Shown piece after piece: positions 35,078 through 44,759 of a DNA stretch of 64,000 nucleotides. A model generated the notes under the pieces. It was not told the DNA's origin, made no database searches, and saw only the letters and a list, made by a program, of their open reading frames with translations. Source of the stretch: CAZWDO01 sp964632485 [NCBI: uncultured bacterium] (GTDB taxonomy: Bacteria; JAGOEH01); contig CAZWDO010000017.1 of the NCBI GenBank assembly GCA_964632485.1, positions 17,689 through 81,688 of the forward strand, read 5' to 3'. The translations under genes and the position numbers were made by a program. Each line of letters begins with the position of its first letter. The stretch's first letter is position 1.

Positions 35078-37051
35078 ATGGCTGTAAATATTTCATTAGC
35101 GGGATTGAATCCCCAGCAACTGGAAGCGGTTCGCCATATCGAAGGCCCGGCATTGATCCTGGCCGGAGCGGGGAGTGGGAAAACCCGCGTCATTACCTTT
35201 CGTATCGCGTATTTGCTGAGTCGGAATATCCCTCCGGCTCATATTCTGGCAGTTACTTTCACCAATAAAGCCGCTGAGGAAATGAGAAAACGCGTGCAAA
35301 GCATCCTGCCCGGACAAAACCTGCGGGATTTAATTATTTCCACCTTCCATTCATTTGGAGTGCGAATCCTCCGAAAATATATTAACCATTTAGGTTATAA
35401 AAGTAATTTTTGTATTTATACCGAACAGGAAAAGCGCTCATTGATCCGAAAAGTGGTCCGGGAACAGTTGAGCGGCATCGCCGGAAGTTTTTTGGAATCG
35501 GCGGAGTACCAGATCAGCCAGTGGAAAAACGATCTGCTGGGGCCGGCTGATTTAAACGATACTCATCTCGATACAGAGAAAAAGTTTTTTCTTCGCGAAG
35601 TCTATCAACATTATCAATTAATGCTCCAGGCTATGAATGCCGTGGATTTTGACGATCTGATTTTGCTGGCGGTTAAACTATGGCGCGAGTTTCCTGAAGT
35701 CCTGGAAGAGTGTCGCGCCCGCTTCAGCTATATTATGGTGGATGAATTCCAGGACAGCAATTTCGCTCAGTATGAAATGATGCGGGTTTTAGCTTCTGGA
35801 TGCGAGAATCTGTTCGTGGTCGGCGACGATGACCAGAGCATTTATGGTTGGCGCGGCGCGGATGTGCGGCATATCCTGAATTTCGAACACGATTATCCCG
35901 GGGCCAAAGTGGTCTTTCTGGAACAGAACTATCGTTCAACCAATACCATTTTAGAAGCGGCGAACAATGTTATCGGTAAAAATCCCGAACGCAAAGAAAA
36001 GCGCCTCTGGAGCGATCTGGGACAGGGATATCGCATTGATTGGATTGTGGTCAATGATGAGAACCATGAGGCGGATTGGGTCGCCCAAAAAATCCAGAAA
36101 ATCAACCAGGAATTTCAAATCCCGTTTCGCGATTTCGCCATACTCTATCGCAGCAACGCCCAGTCCCGCGCCTTTGAACTGGTGTTCCGCAAACTGAATA
36201 TCCCTTATGTAGTGTTTGGCGGCCAGAACTTTTTCGAACGCAAAGAAGTTAAAGACCTTATCGCCTATTTAAACATTATTATTAATCCCACCGATGATAT
36301 CAGCCTGCTGCGCATTATCAATTGCCCACGCCGTGGAATCGGGGAAACTACTATTATCAAATTGATCGATCATAGCCATAAGAACCATCTCCCCATATTT
36401 TACTGCTTGCGTAATGAGCTGAATCAATTGGCATTGAATGCCAGTGCCCGCGATAATCTTGTCGATTTTTTTTCCCTGATTGAAGAATACCGCTATCATT
36501 TTCAGCATAGCGAAAATCTCTCCGGGATACTGAACCGGTTCATCGAGTCGATTGTGTATCGTAAAGAACTAGAACTGCTTTATAAAAGCGATGAACAGGT
36601 CGAAGCCCGTTGGCAAAATGTGGAAGAATTAGTCAATGCCCTGGGAAAATCCCAGGAAGAAAATCCGGATTTAACCCTGGCGGATTTCGTCGATCAGATT
36701 TCTTTGGGTATTGAGGATGGGAACAGCGAACCGGGTAAAAAGCAAAAAGATGATCGCTCTGTGAAACTCATGACGGTCCATAGCGCAAAAGGGATGGAGT
36801 TTCCGTTTGTTTTTATGGTGGGAATGGAGGAGCGAATCTTTCCGCACGAAAAATCGGTGAGCGAGGATGGATTGATGGAGGAGCGACGTCTGTGCTATGT
36901 GGCTATCACCCGCGCTCAGCGGCATTTGATGCTTGTTCAGGCCCGACAGCGATTCAGGTATGGTCGATCGCAGACCTCGACACCCTCCCGTTTTTTTGAG
37001 GAAATCCCGGAACACTTAATCTATCGGAGAATTGAAAATGGACCCATTTGA
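35078..37051 (+). CDS. UvrD/PcrA/Rep-family superfamily 1A helicase
   Basis: 657 residues. ATP-driven 3'-5' DNA helicase for repair or replication restart. Motifs in order: Q-motif region LNPQQLEAV, Walker A GAGSGKTRVITFR, TFTNKAAEEM (Ia), DEFQDSN (II), GDDDQSIYGWRGAD (III), QNYRST (IV), MTVHSAKGMEFPFVF (V) and YVAITRAQ (VI). It is somewhat shorter than typical PcrA/UvrD (about 720) and lacks their C-terminal tail. The start ATG has no clear ribosome site; it may be translated by coupling from the M24 gene. The end overlaps mazG by 14 bases. Confidence 0.93.
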   Translation: MAVNISLAGLNPQQLEAVRHIEGPALILAGAGSGKTRVITFRIAYLLSRNIPPAHILAVTFTNKAAEEMRKRVQSILPGQNLRDLIISTFHSFGVRILRKYINHLGYKSNFCIYTEQEKRSLIRKVVREQLSGIAGSFLESAEYQISQWKNDLLGPADLNDTHLDTEKKFFLREVYQHYQLMLQAMNAVDFDDLILLAVKLWREFPEVLEECRARFSYIMVDEFQDSNFAQYEMMRVLASGCENLFVVGDDDQSIYGWRGADVRHILNFEHDYPGAKVVFLEQNYRSTNTILEAANNVIGKNPERKEKRLWSDLGQGYRIDWIVVNDENHEADWVAQKIQKINQEFQIPFRDFAILYRSNAQSRAFELVFRKLNIPYVVFGGQNFFERKEVKDLIAYLNIIINPTDDISLLRIINCPRRGIGETTIIKLIDHSHKNHLPIFYCLRNELNQLALNASARDNLVDFFSLIEEYRYHFQHSENLSGILNRFIESIVYRKELELLYKSDEQVEARWQNVEELVNALGKSQEENPDLTLADFVDQISLGIEDGNSEPGKKQKDDRSVKLMTVHSAKGMEFPFVFMVGMEERIFPHEKSVSEDGLMEERRLCYVAITRAQRHLMLVQARQRFRYGRSQTSTPSRFFEEIPEHLIYRRIENGPI

Positions 37052-37799
37052 CGAACTATTATCCATCGTGAAACAACTGCGTAACCCCGATGGAGGATGT
37101 CCCTGGGATCGTAAACAAACCCCGCTGAGTCTGTTACCTTATATGCTGGAAGAAGTGTATGAACTGTTTGAAGCCATTGAAGGTAATAATCAGACGAAAA
37201 TTCAGGAGGAACTGGGTGATGTTCTGCTACATATAGTGTTTCAAATAATTTTGGCGGAAGAAAACCGGCAATTTGATGCCCGGGATGTTGTAAATAGGAT
37301 CAATGCTAAACTGCGGGAACGTCATCCACATGTTTTTGACACGAAAAATTTTGAGGATATGTCCGAGTTGAAAACGCATTGGGAGAAAACAAAACAGAAA
37401 AAAGGCCAGCGCCATCTGCTGGATGGCGTGCCTCGCCATGCCCCGGCTCTGCTGCGGGCCCAGCGTGTTCAGGAAAAAGTGTCCGCCGTCGGCTTTGATT
37501 GGACTCGCCATTCCGATGTTGTCAATAAAATTGACGAAGAATGGCGTGAGCTGCGTCATGAAATTATCGTGAATAACCGAGAAGCCATTGAAGAAGAAAT
37601 GGGGGATCTGCTGTTTGCCCTGGTGAATTTGGCGCGACATCTTCATCTTTCCGCTGAATGGAGTTTGCAACGGGGGATCGATAAATTCATCGGCCGGTTT
37701 AATAAAGTGGAAGAGGCCGCCGGTTTCCATCCCGAACTTTTATCTATCGCTGAATTGGATGAATTATGGAATCAGGTTAAAAAATCAGAAAAAAAATAA
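37038..37799 (+). CDS. mazG: Nucleoside triphosphate pyrophosphohydrolase MazG
   Basis: 253 residues with two MazG domains, as in E. coli MazG. The first half shows PDGGCPWDRKQT, LEEVYELFEAI and EELGDVLLHIVFQ; the second shows INKIDEEWRELRHEI and EEEMGDLLFALVNLARHL. These E-rich helices bind Mg and the NTP; the enzyme cleans up NTPs/dNTPs and can lower (p)ppGpp. The ATG at 37038 is preferred over a TTG two codons upstream because GGAG is 8 bases before it. It overlaps the helicase end, so the two are co-translated. Confidence 0.93.
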   Translation: MDPFDELLSIVKQLRNPDGGCPWDRKQTPLSLLPYMLEEVYELFEAIEGNNQTKIQEELGDVLLHIVFQIILAEENRQFDARDVVNRINAKLRERHPHVFDTKNFEDMSELKTHWEKTKQKKGQRHLLDGVPRHAPALLRAQRVQEKVSAVGFDWTRHSDVVNKIDEEWRELRHEIIVNNREAIEEEMGDLLFALVNLARHLHLSAEWSLQRGIDKFIGRFNKVEEAAGFHPELLSIAELDELWNQVKKSEKK

Positions 37800-37818
37800 A
37801 TTTATTACTATTTTTATA

Positions 37819-37847
37819 TTGACAAAGCCCTTTTATCATGTTAATAT
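37819..37847 (+). promoter_or_regulatory. Strong sigma-70 promoter for the HU gene
   Basis: TTGACA (37819-37824), 17 bases, TAATAT (37842-37847), about 45 bases before the AGGAGGT ribosome site. Confidence 0.75.
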
Positions 37848-37897
37848 ATATTAACCGTTATTAATGAAAGAGTTCAACTTTTCAGGAGGTATCTACC

Positions 37898-38170
37898 TTG
37901 ACCAAAGCAGAATTAATTGATGCGGTCGCTGAAAAATGCGATGTGACCAAAAAGGTGGCTGGATCGGCTATTGATGCGACATTCGAAGCCATTTCCAGCG
38001 CCCTGGCAAAAGGTGAGGGCTTGACACTGGTCGGATTCGGTTCGTTTACTGTAACTGAACGCAGTCCACGCCAGGGAATGAATCCCAAAACGAAAGAAAA
38101 GATTGAAATCGCTGCAAAAAAAGTTGTTAAGTTCAAACCCGGAAAAGGGTTAAAGGACTCCGTCAATTAA
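37898..38170 (+). CDS. HU-family nucleoid DNA-binding protein
   Basis: 90 residues, the standard HU length. The start is a TTG seven bases after a full AGGAGGT site (37884-37890). Conserved HU/IHF motifs: TKAELIDAVAEK, GEGLTLVGFGSFTV and the DNA-binding arm RSPRQGMNPKTKEKIEIAAKKVVKFKPGKGLKDSV, with the conserved Pro that intercalates. It bends and compacts DNA. Own promoter and terminator, so a single-gene unit. Confidence 0.95.
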   Translation: MTKAELIDAVAEKCDVTKKVAGSAIDATFEAISSALAKGEGLTLVGFGSFTVTERSPRQGMNPKTKEKIEIAAKKVVKFKPGKGLKDSVN

Positions 38171-38187
38171 TTGAGGGATTTCTACAC

Positions 38188-38219
38188 AATAGGAGCGGAT
38201 TCACGCTCCTATTTTTTTT
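38188..38219 (+). terminator. Rho-independent terminator of the HU gene
   Basis: A perfect 10-bp stem (AATAGGAGCG 38188-38197, CGCTCCTATT 38204-38213) with a 6-base loop, followed by an unbroken T run to 38219. Confidence 0.92.
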
Positions 38220-38416
38220 CTACTTATATAAATAAATTTTTATATAGATTTTATTAACGATATGAATATTTTATTGATCTGAAAAGGTGGTTTAAATTTT
38301 CTATCGGAAATCATGCGCAACAATCAATTAAATTTTTGGCCTAAAATGATGTAGATTAATTAAATATAATATCAATTTAAAATTTGATATAGAAATTTGT
38401 TATAGAAAATTTTTTC

Positions 38417-38444
38417 TTGCATTTTAAATTTTTATTTTTATATT
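38417..38444 (+). promoter_or_regulatory. Sigma-70 promoter for the second giant protein
   Basis: TTGCAT (38417-38422), 16 bases, TATATT (38439-38444). It is embedded in an A/T-tract region that could act as an UP element. The leader is about 100 bases. Confidence 0.55.
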
Positions 38445-38484
38445 GATTTATAGTTGTTTTAATGATCTGTTTATTACCTCATTC

Positions 38485-38501
38485 TAAGCTTATAAAGCTT
38501 A
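38485..38501. promoter_or_regulatory. Inverted repeat in the leader of the second giant gene
   Basis: TAAGCTT (38485-38491), 3 bases, AAGCTTA (38495-38501). It lies between the promoter and the ribosome site, so it could be an operator or a small RNA hairpin. Confidence 0.35.
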
Positions 38502-38551
38502 AATGTCCGGATTAGAGATACTATGTTAAAAAATACTCAAAGGAGGAGTGT

Positions 38552-41500
38552 ATGTATCGTTTTTTTATTTTGTTTAATATGATATCTCTATTTTTAGGGA
38601 TTATAACGCCAACATGGGGACAGGCCTGGGCCGCGAGATCCAACACGGACGCCAATAGTAATATTTTTCTCGGGGGCCGTTTCATCGAGTTCGGCATTGC
38701 CCAAAATGGTTCTTCTGGCATGATCGGCACTGCTGTCGCCAAACCGGCTGCTTTTTTCGGCAGACGGGTAGCGGGTAACTACGGTGGGGCGTTTCTGGCC
38801 GATGCCGACGGATTCGGCTTGGGAGCCGACTTACGCATTGATTACTTCATTCCGGGAACCCCGGCCGAAGGCTGGGCCTTGAGCGTAAACGGGGTGAATG
38901 GCCTTAATTCCCATACCCAAACTGACATTGCGTATGCATTTACCGACCAGACAGTTGGGGATTTACTGCGCACTACTGGCACTGGGACCTGGGAAGGGAT
39001 CACGGTCGATCATGACATTTCATTCGACCTGGAGCATAAGTACATTACCTATGAAGTGACCTTGACCAACAACAGCGGGGCGCAAAAAGACAATATCTAT
39101 TACATGCGCAGTTTTGATCCCGATAATACAGTCGATATCGGGGGCAGTTACACCACCACCAACACCGTCATGGCGACGCACGCCGCAGGGGACGGCAAAG
39201 CGATCCTGCAGGCGGAATCGGGAGCGGGCGATGCCTATGACACCTATTCCGGCTCACGGGCGCTGCTGCGCTATTTCAGCTACGATAACAAAGCCAGGCT
39301 GCATCTGGTTCCCGGGGGATTGATGGACTCGGATGCGGCAACAGTGTGCACCGGCGCCAACGCCAAAGGGGACGCGGTCACTCAAGACCGGGGTATTTCG
39401 ATCGGTTTCGATATCGGCAGTCTGGCCAACGGCGCCAACACCACCTTCACCTATTACGTGGTGATGCGCTCCACCAGCGGTACGGTGACCACCAATTCCA
39501 ACACGGATTATACCTTTTACCAGACCGATTTCGATTATCTGGATCCGGGAGTAGCGGTAGCCGGCGTGACGATCAAAACCCTGCCCGCCAATGGCACATT
39601 ATTCATCGATGCCAACAGCGACGGTGTGATTGATGGCGGGGAAGAGGTTAACGTTAATGATGAAATCAATGATCTTGCCGACCTCAATAAACTGAAATAT
39701 AAACCGAATGCCGATTGGGTGGGTAAGGACAGCTATACCTTTCAGACCAACGGTGTGGGGGATGAGATCAACATGGCAGTGGTGGTAAGGGCGACTGTAG
39801 CTTACAGCGCCGGCGCCAACGGGTCGTTGACTGGCGGTTCCCCCCAGACGCAATATATTGTCAGCGGCCAGAATGCCGTGGCTGTGACTGCGACGCCCAA
39901 TCCGGGCTATGTTACTCGTTGGACAATCAATTCCGGAGCGGGCAACGGTTCGTTCAGCAGTCTGACCGCCAATACGCTGACGATTACCAATGTTACTGGC
40001 AATATCGATGTGATCGCTACGTTCAAGGCAGCCCCAACCGTCACTACCCAGGTAGCCAGTGAAATCGCGACGACAACGGCGACCGGCAATGGTAACATCA
40101 CGGCTACCGGCGATGTAAATGTCACTAACCGCGGCGTGATCTGGTGGGCGTATAGCAATACCGACAAACAGATCGGCGATGTCGGGGTGACTAATGTTAG
40201 CGAAGCCGGGGATTTTGGAACCGGGGATTTCACTGCAGCGCTAACTTCGCTTACCATCAACACTCATTACAACGCCCGGGCTCATGCTACCAATGTGATT
40301 GGCACCAGTTACGGGACGCGGGTCGATTTTTGGACGCTGGCGGCGGTTCCTCCCGCCCCGACGATTGACAATGCGCTGTCGAATTCCATGGAAGTCACAA
40401 TTACCGCCGGTAGTAACCCGGCATCGGTGGAATTTGCCATTCAGGAAACCAACAGCGGAAATTACGTACAGGTGAATGGCACTCTGGGTGCGGGTGTCGT
40501 TTGGCAGTCTCTGGGCCAATGGGCGCCGCCGATACTGGTGAACGGCCTTACGCCGTCCACGGAATACACCTTCAAGGTCAAGGCCCGCAATGGCGGAGGA
40601 ACAGAAACCGCTTTTAGCGATGGAACCACCCGTACTACACCGGACAAGCCAGACGTCGTAACCAAGGCGGTAAGCAGCCCGGCTACGACCGGCATTACCG
40701 CGAATGGCGAAATTACCGCGATCAATTTGGCCAATGCCACGAACCGCGGGTTCATTTACTGGACCTATACCGGCGCCGACAAGATCATCGGCGATGTGGG
40801 CGCCACCAACGTTTCAGAAAACGGAAATTTTGATGTCGGAACTTACAATCTGGCGCTGAACAGTCTGGCGGCCAATACTCATTACAATCTTCGAGCGCAT
40901 GCCACTAATATCGCCGGTACCAACTACGGCGACCGCGTCGATTTCTGGACGCTTGCCAATCAGCCAGCAGCGCCAGTAGTTGATAATCGTACCCATACCA
41001 CGCTGGACGTGACAATTTCTACTAACGGGAATCCATACTGGACCGAATATGCCATTCATGAAATTAACACCGATACCTGGATTCAGCCGGACGGAACGTT
41101 GCTGGATCAGCTATTATGGTTTACCAATGCTGTCTGGCAGGATAAGATAACCGTCAAGGGGCTTACTCCTGGAAGAGCCTATTCGTTCGAAGTGTTTGCC
41201 CGTAACGGAGTTCCGGTAATGACCGCCGCCAGTCCCGCTGCAGGAGCGACTCCCGGACTTTTAACGATTAGCGGGAAGATCACTCATAATGGGAATCCTC
41301 TGCCCAGCGTAGATGTCGTCCTTTCCGGATCCCGTGATTTAGCGACAACTACTGATGACCAGGGTGATTACTCTTTTACGGTTTTTTATTATGAGACCTT
41401 TATTCTGACGCCTTCAAAAACCGGTTATCTTTTTACTCCAAATTATAAAGGTGTCCTTGAAATTTATGAATATGTTGCTCAGAATTTTAGCGCCGAGCTA

Positions 41501-44500
41501 TTGAGTTATCCAATTCAAGGAACCATTACAGAAAATGATCTGCCATTATCTAATGTGACTGTTAATTTGTCAGGTTCCACCACTGCGGTAACCACTACGG
41601 ACTCTCAAGGCCACTATATATTTAATGATCTCGAACATTTTGGAAATTATACCATCACTCCAACAAAAGAACATACCAGTTTTACTCCGGAGAAACGGGA
41701 TATCTCAGGTTTAAGTGGTCCGCTGACAATCGATTTCACGGCGAGTCATCATTTGTATAGTATCGAAGGCGCGGTTTTGGATGGCGATAATGCGCCTGTA
41801 GCCGGTATGAGTGTCACACTGACAGGTGATGATGATAAATCGACGACTACGGATACGGAAGGTACGTACCGTTTTACGAATTTAACGGGAGGTGGGAACT
41901 ATACAGTTAAACCTACCGCAATCGGTTACATTTTCACTCCGTCCGAATTAGTGTTTAATGATTTGAATCAGCATGAAACAGAACAGAATTTTAGCGCTGT
42001 CAAGAAAACATACTCCTTTTCGGGTTTGATTTTCTTTGAGGGTCAACCGATGGAAGGTGTTACGGTAACGTTATCGGGATCATCGGATGCGACGATTATT
42101 ACCAGTAACCGCGGTTATTTCTATTTTAGCGGGTTAACTCATGGAAGTTCTTACACTGTCACACCCTCTCTGGTAGGTTATGCATTTACTCCATCGAATA
42201 AGACGGTTTCGGAATTGAAAAGCGCGGTTATTCAGAATTTTAATGCTGAAATCAAAATGTGTGCGATAAGCGGACGTATTACCGTCAATGAAGTCCAACT
42301 GAATGCGTTGAGCGCACCGTTGTCCGATGTGACGATCAATCTGAGCGGTGATGAATCGGGAACCACACTAACGGATAATAACGGAGCCTATCAGTTAATG
42401 GTAAAGTATGGTGGCCAATATACGATTACTCCAAACAAGAGCGGATATAGTTTTACACCGCTTAAACGTGATTATGATGGATTAAGCGACGATGCGCCTA
42501 ATCAGGATTTTATAGCCTCCCCGCAACTGCCCGCTATTGTGCAGTTGTTAGCGCCGGATAATCAGGCTGTAAATGCTCCACTCAACTCTACGTTTAGTTG
42601 GCACCCCGCTGAAAATGCAGTTACCTATACGATAGAGATTTCCCGCAATGCCAATTTTGAGAACCCTGAGATTCAGATTGATGGAATCGAAGAAACAACT
42701 TATGCGCCAAGTGATTTGGATGGTTATTCCACCTATTATTGGCGGGTTCGGGGAGTGAATCCTCAACATACTGGCAGTTGGTCGGCAGTCTGGAGTTTCA
42801 CGACACTAATGCCTGCAAGCTTTTTCCATGCGGAAATTATAGAACCCGATATTGACCCGACAATTAGTCAGGGACAATCTGTACCTCTGAAAGGGAAACC
42901 ATGTTCGTTTAATATTCCAGTAATCTACCATTGGGATTTTGGGGATACCCGCAGTTCCGAAGAACTGGAACCGGGATTGACCTATTTTTCCCAATCCGGC
43001 CAGTTTGATATTAAATTTTACTATGAAACAGCTGATCACCAATATGTGAGCGATACGGCCAAGCGAGTTTTGATCGTTGAGCCGATGAGTCAACAAGTGC
43101 GTTTCACGACTGTACCCTATCATCGTTATGAGGCTCCGAATGTGGCTATCCTTTGGAAAACCGGTGTGGCAACATCCGCTAATCTTTATTATGGTACTCA
43201 ACCAGATCAATTGGATCAACTGGTTAGTGTCAGTCAGTTAAAAATTGATCATTCGGTAATTTTAAAAGATATTCAACCGGGACTTTATTTCTACAAAGTA
43301 GTCGCAACCAGACGGTTGATGCAATTAGTTTCACGGATTGATTCATTTGTCGTTACTTCCACTCTCAGTGAAAGCCTACCGCCATCTGTTATTTCGATGC
43401 AACCCTATTTTTATAACACCTACGCGTTCTTTTTTGTTACTCTGAATAAAGTAGCGTCAGTGGTTTGTAATTATGGAACAAGTCCCGATAATCTTTCAGA
43501 AACATTGGTAGGGGATGGCTATTTTGTTCGGCACAAGCTTATTCTGACCGGACTGACTGCCGGGCAAACCTATTATTACAAGCTAACCTTTACTGATTTA
43601 GCCGGAAATGTCAGTTCTTACCCTACGGCTACAGGATTGGCGAAAAGCGCTTTCTCCTTGAATACTGAACCGTTTACAACTACACAGGAAATTGATATCC
43701 AGGCGCCAGGGTTCATTAAATCAGAAATGTTTCTCAATTATGATCGCAGACTGGGTCTAACATGGGCATGCGACGAACCCGTCAGTTATAGCATTCAATT
43801 GATGAAGGGAAATGAATTGTTTACCGAATTTACCGATACGAGTGATTATGATATCGAGAATATTTTAATTATCAATGATTTGGAAAACGGTATTGATTAT
43901 CAAATTAGTTTGAGTGTTTTTGATTATAAAGGCAATAGCGCATCCGTGAGTTTTAATGCGCAAGTCGCTATGGATCTTCCAATGGCGCCCATTTTGAGTG
44001 AAATTGCGCATACTATGTTTAATGGTGATTGTCGGATTCAATGGCAAACGGATGTTCCCGCAACAAGCGTTGTGCGGTGGGGGATTAGTGATAACCTTTT
44101 AGATCAGACGATCGAACACCGTGAATTGACGGTTAAGCATGATCTATTCATTGATTTGACGGGTATCGATCAAGCGGTTTATTATCAAGTTAAAAGTAAA
44201 CTAAGTGATGAGGTCAATGAATCTGATTGGTCTGAATTGCGGATGTTCTCACCGGTGGATATCGGAGAAATTGTAGCGCTAAACGGTTTAAAACCTATTC
44301 TTGAAACATTTGGTTATCCGAATCCCTTCAATAGTCAGACGACAATCTCTTACCGGTTAACGCGGACTATCGGTGTTAAACTGGAAATTTTTAATAGTCT
44401 GGGTCAGTTGGTTCGGCATTGGCCGGTGAAGGATGAAACTGCCGGTATTCAGCTAAAAATATGGGATGGACGCGATGACCACGGCAAGCTGTTACCCAGT

Positions 44501-44569
44501 GGAATTTATTTTTATCGGATCAATACGCCGGAACAGATTACTGTTCATAAACTGTTGATGATGAAATAA
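38552..44569 (+). CDS. Giant secreted multidomain protein with carboxypeptidase-regulatory-like repeats and sorting domain
   Basis: 2,005 residues. AAAGGAGGA precedes the ATG. Signal peptide about 1-24 (TPTWGQA). Then an N-terminal beta domain of about 300 residues (AFGRR...DPDNTVDIGGSYTTT region), a bacterial Ig/InlB-like section (VTATPNPGYV), a tandem 205-residue FN3 pair (40034-41257), five 82-85 residue carboxypeptidase-regulatory-like (SdrB-like) beta repeats (41261-42520) with the pattern SG.I...G.PL..V.V.LSG and TTD..G.Y.F, an FN3-like unit, a PKD domain (HWDFGDTRSSEE), four FN3-like domains and a final YPNPFN/LPSGIYFYRI sorting domain. It is expected to be exported by the type IX pathway or a related route and to sit on the surface or be released. 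From the PKD domain on, it parallels the first giant protein. Confidence 0.87.
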   Translation: MYRFFILFNMISLFLGIITPTWGQAWAARSNTDANSNIFLGGRFIEFGIAQNGSSGMIGTAVAKPAAFFGRRVAGNYGGAFLADADGFGLGADLRIDYFIPGTPAEGWALSVNGVNGLNSHTQTDIAYAFTDQTVGDLLRTTGTGTWEGITVDHDISFDLEHKYITYEVTLTNNSGAQKDNIYYMRSFDPDNTVDIGGSYTTTNTVMATHAAGDGKAILQAESGAGDAYDTYSGSRALLRYFSYDNKARLHLVPGGLMDSDAATVCTGANAKGDAVTQDRGISIGFDIGSLANGANTTFTYYVVMRSTSGTVTTNSNTDYTFYQTDFDYLDPGVAVAGVTIKTLPANGTLFIDANSDGVIDGGEEVNVNDEINDLADLNKLKYKPNADWVGKDSYTFQTNGVGDEINMAVVVRATVAYSAGANGSLTGGSPQTQYIVSGQNAVAVTATPNPGYVTRWTINSGAGNGSFSSLTANTLTITNVTGNIDVIATFKAAPTVTTQVASEIATTTATGNGNITATGDVNVTNRGVIWWAYSNTDKQIGDVGVTNVSEAGDFGTGDFTAALTSLTINTHYNARAHATNVIGTSYGTRVDFWTLAAVPPAPTIDNALSNSMEVTITAGSNPASVEFAIQETNSGNYVQVNGTLGAGVVWQSLGQWAPPILVNGLTPSTEYTFKVKARNGGGTETAFSDGTTRTTPDKPDVVTKAVSSPATTGITANGEITAINLANATNRGFIYWTYTGADKIIGDVGATNVSENGNFDVGTYNLALNSLAANTHYNLRAHATNIAGTNYGDRVDFWTLANQPAAPVVDNRTHTTLDVTISTNGNPYWTEYAIHEINTDTWIQPDGTLLDQLLWFTNAVWQDKITVKGLTPGRAYSFEVFARNGVPVMTAASPAAGATPGLLTISGKITHNGNPLPSVDVVLSGSRDLATTTDDQGDYSFTVFYYETFILTPSKTGYLFTPNYKGVLEIYEYVAQNFSAELLSYPIQGTITENDLPLSNVTVNLSGSTTAVTTTDSQGHYIFNDLEHFGNYTITPTKEHTSFTPEKRDISGLSGPLTIDFTASHHLYSIEGAVLDGDNAPVAGMSVTLTGDDDKSTTTDTEGTYRFTNLTGGGNYTVKPTAIGYIFTPSELVFNDLNQHETEQNFSAVKKTYSFSGLIFFEGQPMEGVTVTLSGSSDATIITSNRGYFYFSGLTHGSSYTVTPSLVGYAFTPSNKTVSELKSAVIQNFNAEIKMCAISGRITVNEVQLNALSAPLSDVTINLSGDESGTTLTDNNGAYQLMVKYGGQYTITPNKSGYSFTPLKRDYDGLSDDAPNQDFIASPQLPAIVQLLAPDNQAVNAPLNSTFSWHPAENAVTYTIEISRNANFENPEIQIDGIEETTYAPSDLDGYSTYYWRVRGVNPQHTGSWSAVWSFTTLMPASFFHAEIIEPDIDPTISQGQSVPLKGKPCSFNIPVIYHWDFGDTRSSEELEPGLTYFSQSGQFDIKFYYETADHQYVSDTAKRVLIVEPMSQQVRFTTVPYHRYEAPNVAILWKTGVATSANLYYGTQPDQLDQLVSVSQLKIDHSVILKDIQPGLYFYKVVATRRLMQLVSRIDSFVVTSTLSESLPPSVISMQPYFYNTYAFFFVTLNKVASVVCNYGTSPDNLSETLVGDGYFVRHKLILTGLTAGQTYYYKLTFTDLAGNVSSYPTATGLAKSAFSLNTEPFTTTQEIDIQAPGFIKSEMFLNYDRRLGLTWACDEPVSYSIQLMKGNELFTEFTDTSDYDIENILIINDLENGIDYQISLSVFDYKGNSASVSFNAQVAMDLPMAPILSEIAHTMFNGDCRIQWQTDVPATSVVRWGISDNLLDQTIEHRELTVKHDLFIDLTGIDQAVYYQVKSKLSDEVNESDWSELRMFSPVDIGEIVALNGLKPILETFGYPNPFNSQTTISYRLTRTIGVKLEIFNSLGQLVRHWPVKDETAGIQLKIWDGRDDHGKLLPSGIYFYRINTPEQITVHKLLMMK
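40034..41257 (+). repeat. Tandem 615-bp coding duplication (205-residue FN3 pair)
   Basis: Copies begin at 40034 and 40649, exactly 615 bases apart. Shared stretches include NVTNRGVIWWAY / NATNRGFIYWTY, IGDVGVTNVSE / IGDVGATNVSE and AHATN followed by YG.RVDFWTLA. They lie in the GC-rich 5' part of the gene. Confidence 0.85.
41261..42520 (+). repeat. Five approximately 250-bp carboxypeptidase-regulatory-like coding repeats
   Basis: The conserved SG/QG/EG glycine falls at 41273, 41519, 41768, 42023 and 42272, that is every 246-255 bases. Each unit has a V.V.LSG strand, a TT.....G.Y.F turn, a YT.TP strand and a F.P segment, ending with NFSA-like residues. Confidence 0.8.
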
Positions 44570-44588
44570 ACTGCATTCATATTAATGG

Positions 44589-44622
44589 AAAAAGGGCAGG
44601 GTTTAGAACTTGCCCTTTTTTT
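44589..44622 (+). terminator. Rho-independent terminator of the second giant gene
   Basis: AAAAAGGGCA and TGCCCTTTTT form a 10-bp stem around a 12-base loop, ending in a T run, 20 bases after the stop codon. Confidence 0.85.
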
Positions 44623-44673
44623 ATTTACATCGTTGGATACTCACTCAAATTTAAATAGAATTGATTTTTTGTC

Positions 44674-44702
44674 TTGACAAACACGGGTTAACAGTGTATT
44701 TT
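44674..44702 (+). promoter_or_regulatory. Sigma-70 promoter for etfB-etfA-glcD
   Basis: TTGACA (44674-44679), 17 bases, TATTTT (44697-44702), about 58 bases before the etfB start. Confidence 0.65.
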
Positions 44703-44759
44703 GTAAACTGTCGGAATCAACCACCGGTATATTACCTTACTAACCGTTAAGGAGACTGT

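Larger units (their letters stand above)
38220..38551. other. Very AT-rich intergenic leader of the second giant gene
   Basis: 332 bases of strongly AT-rich DNA with repeated short A/T tracts (likely intrinsically curved), a promoter at 38417-38444 and a small inverted repeat at 38485-38501. No coding capacity is seen. Confidence 0.6.
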
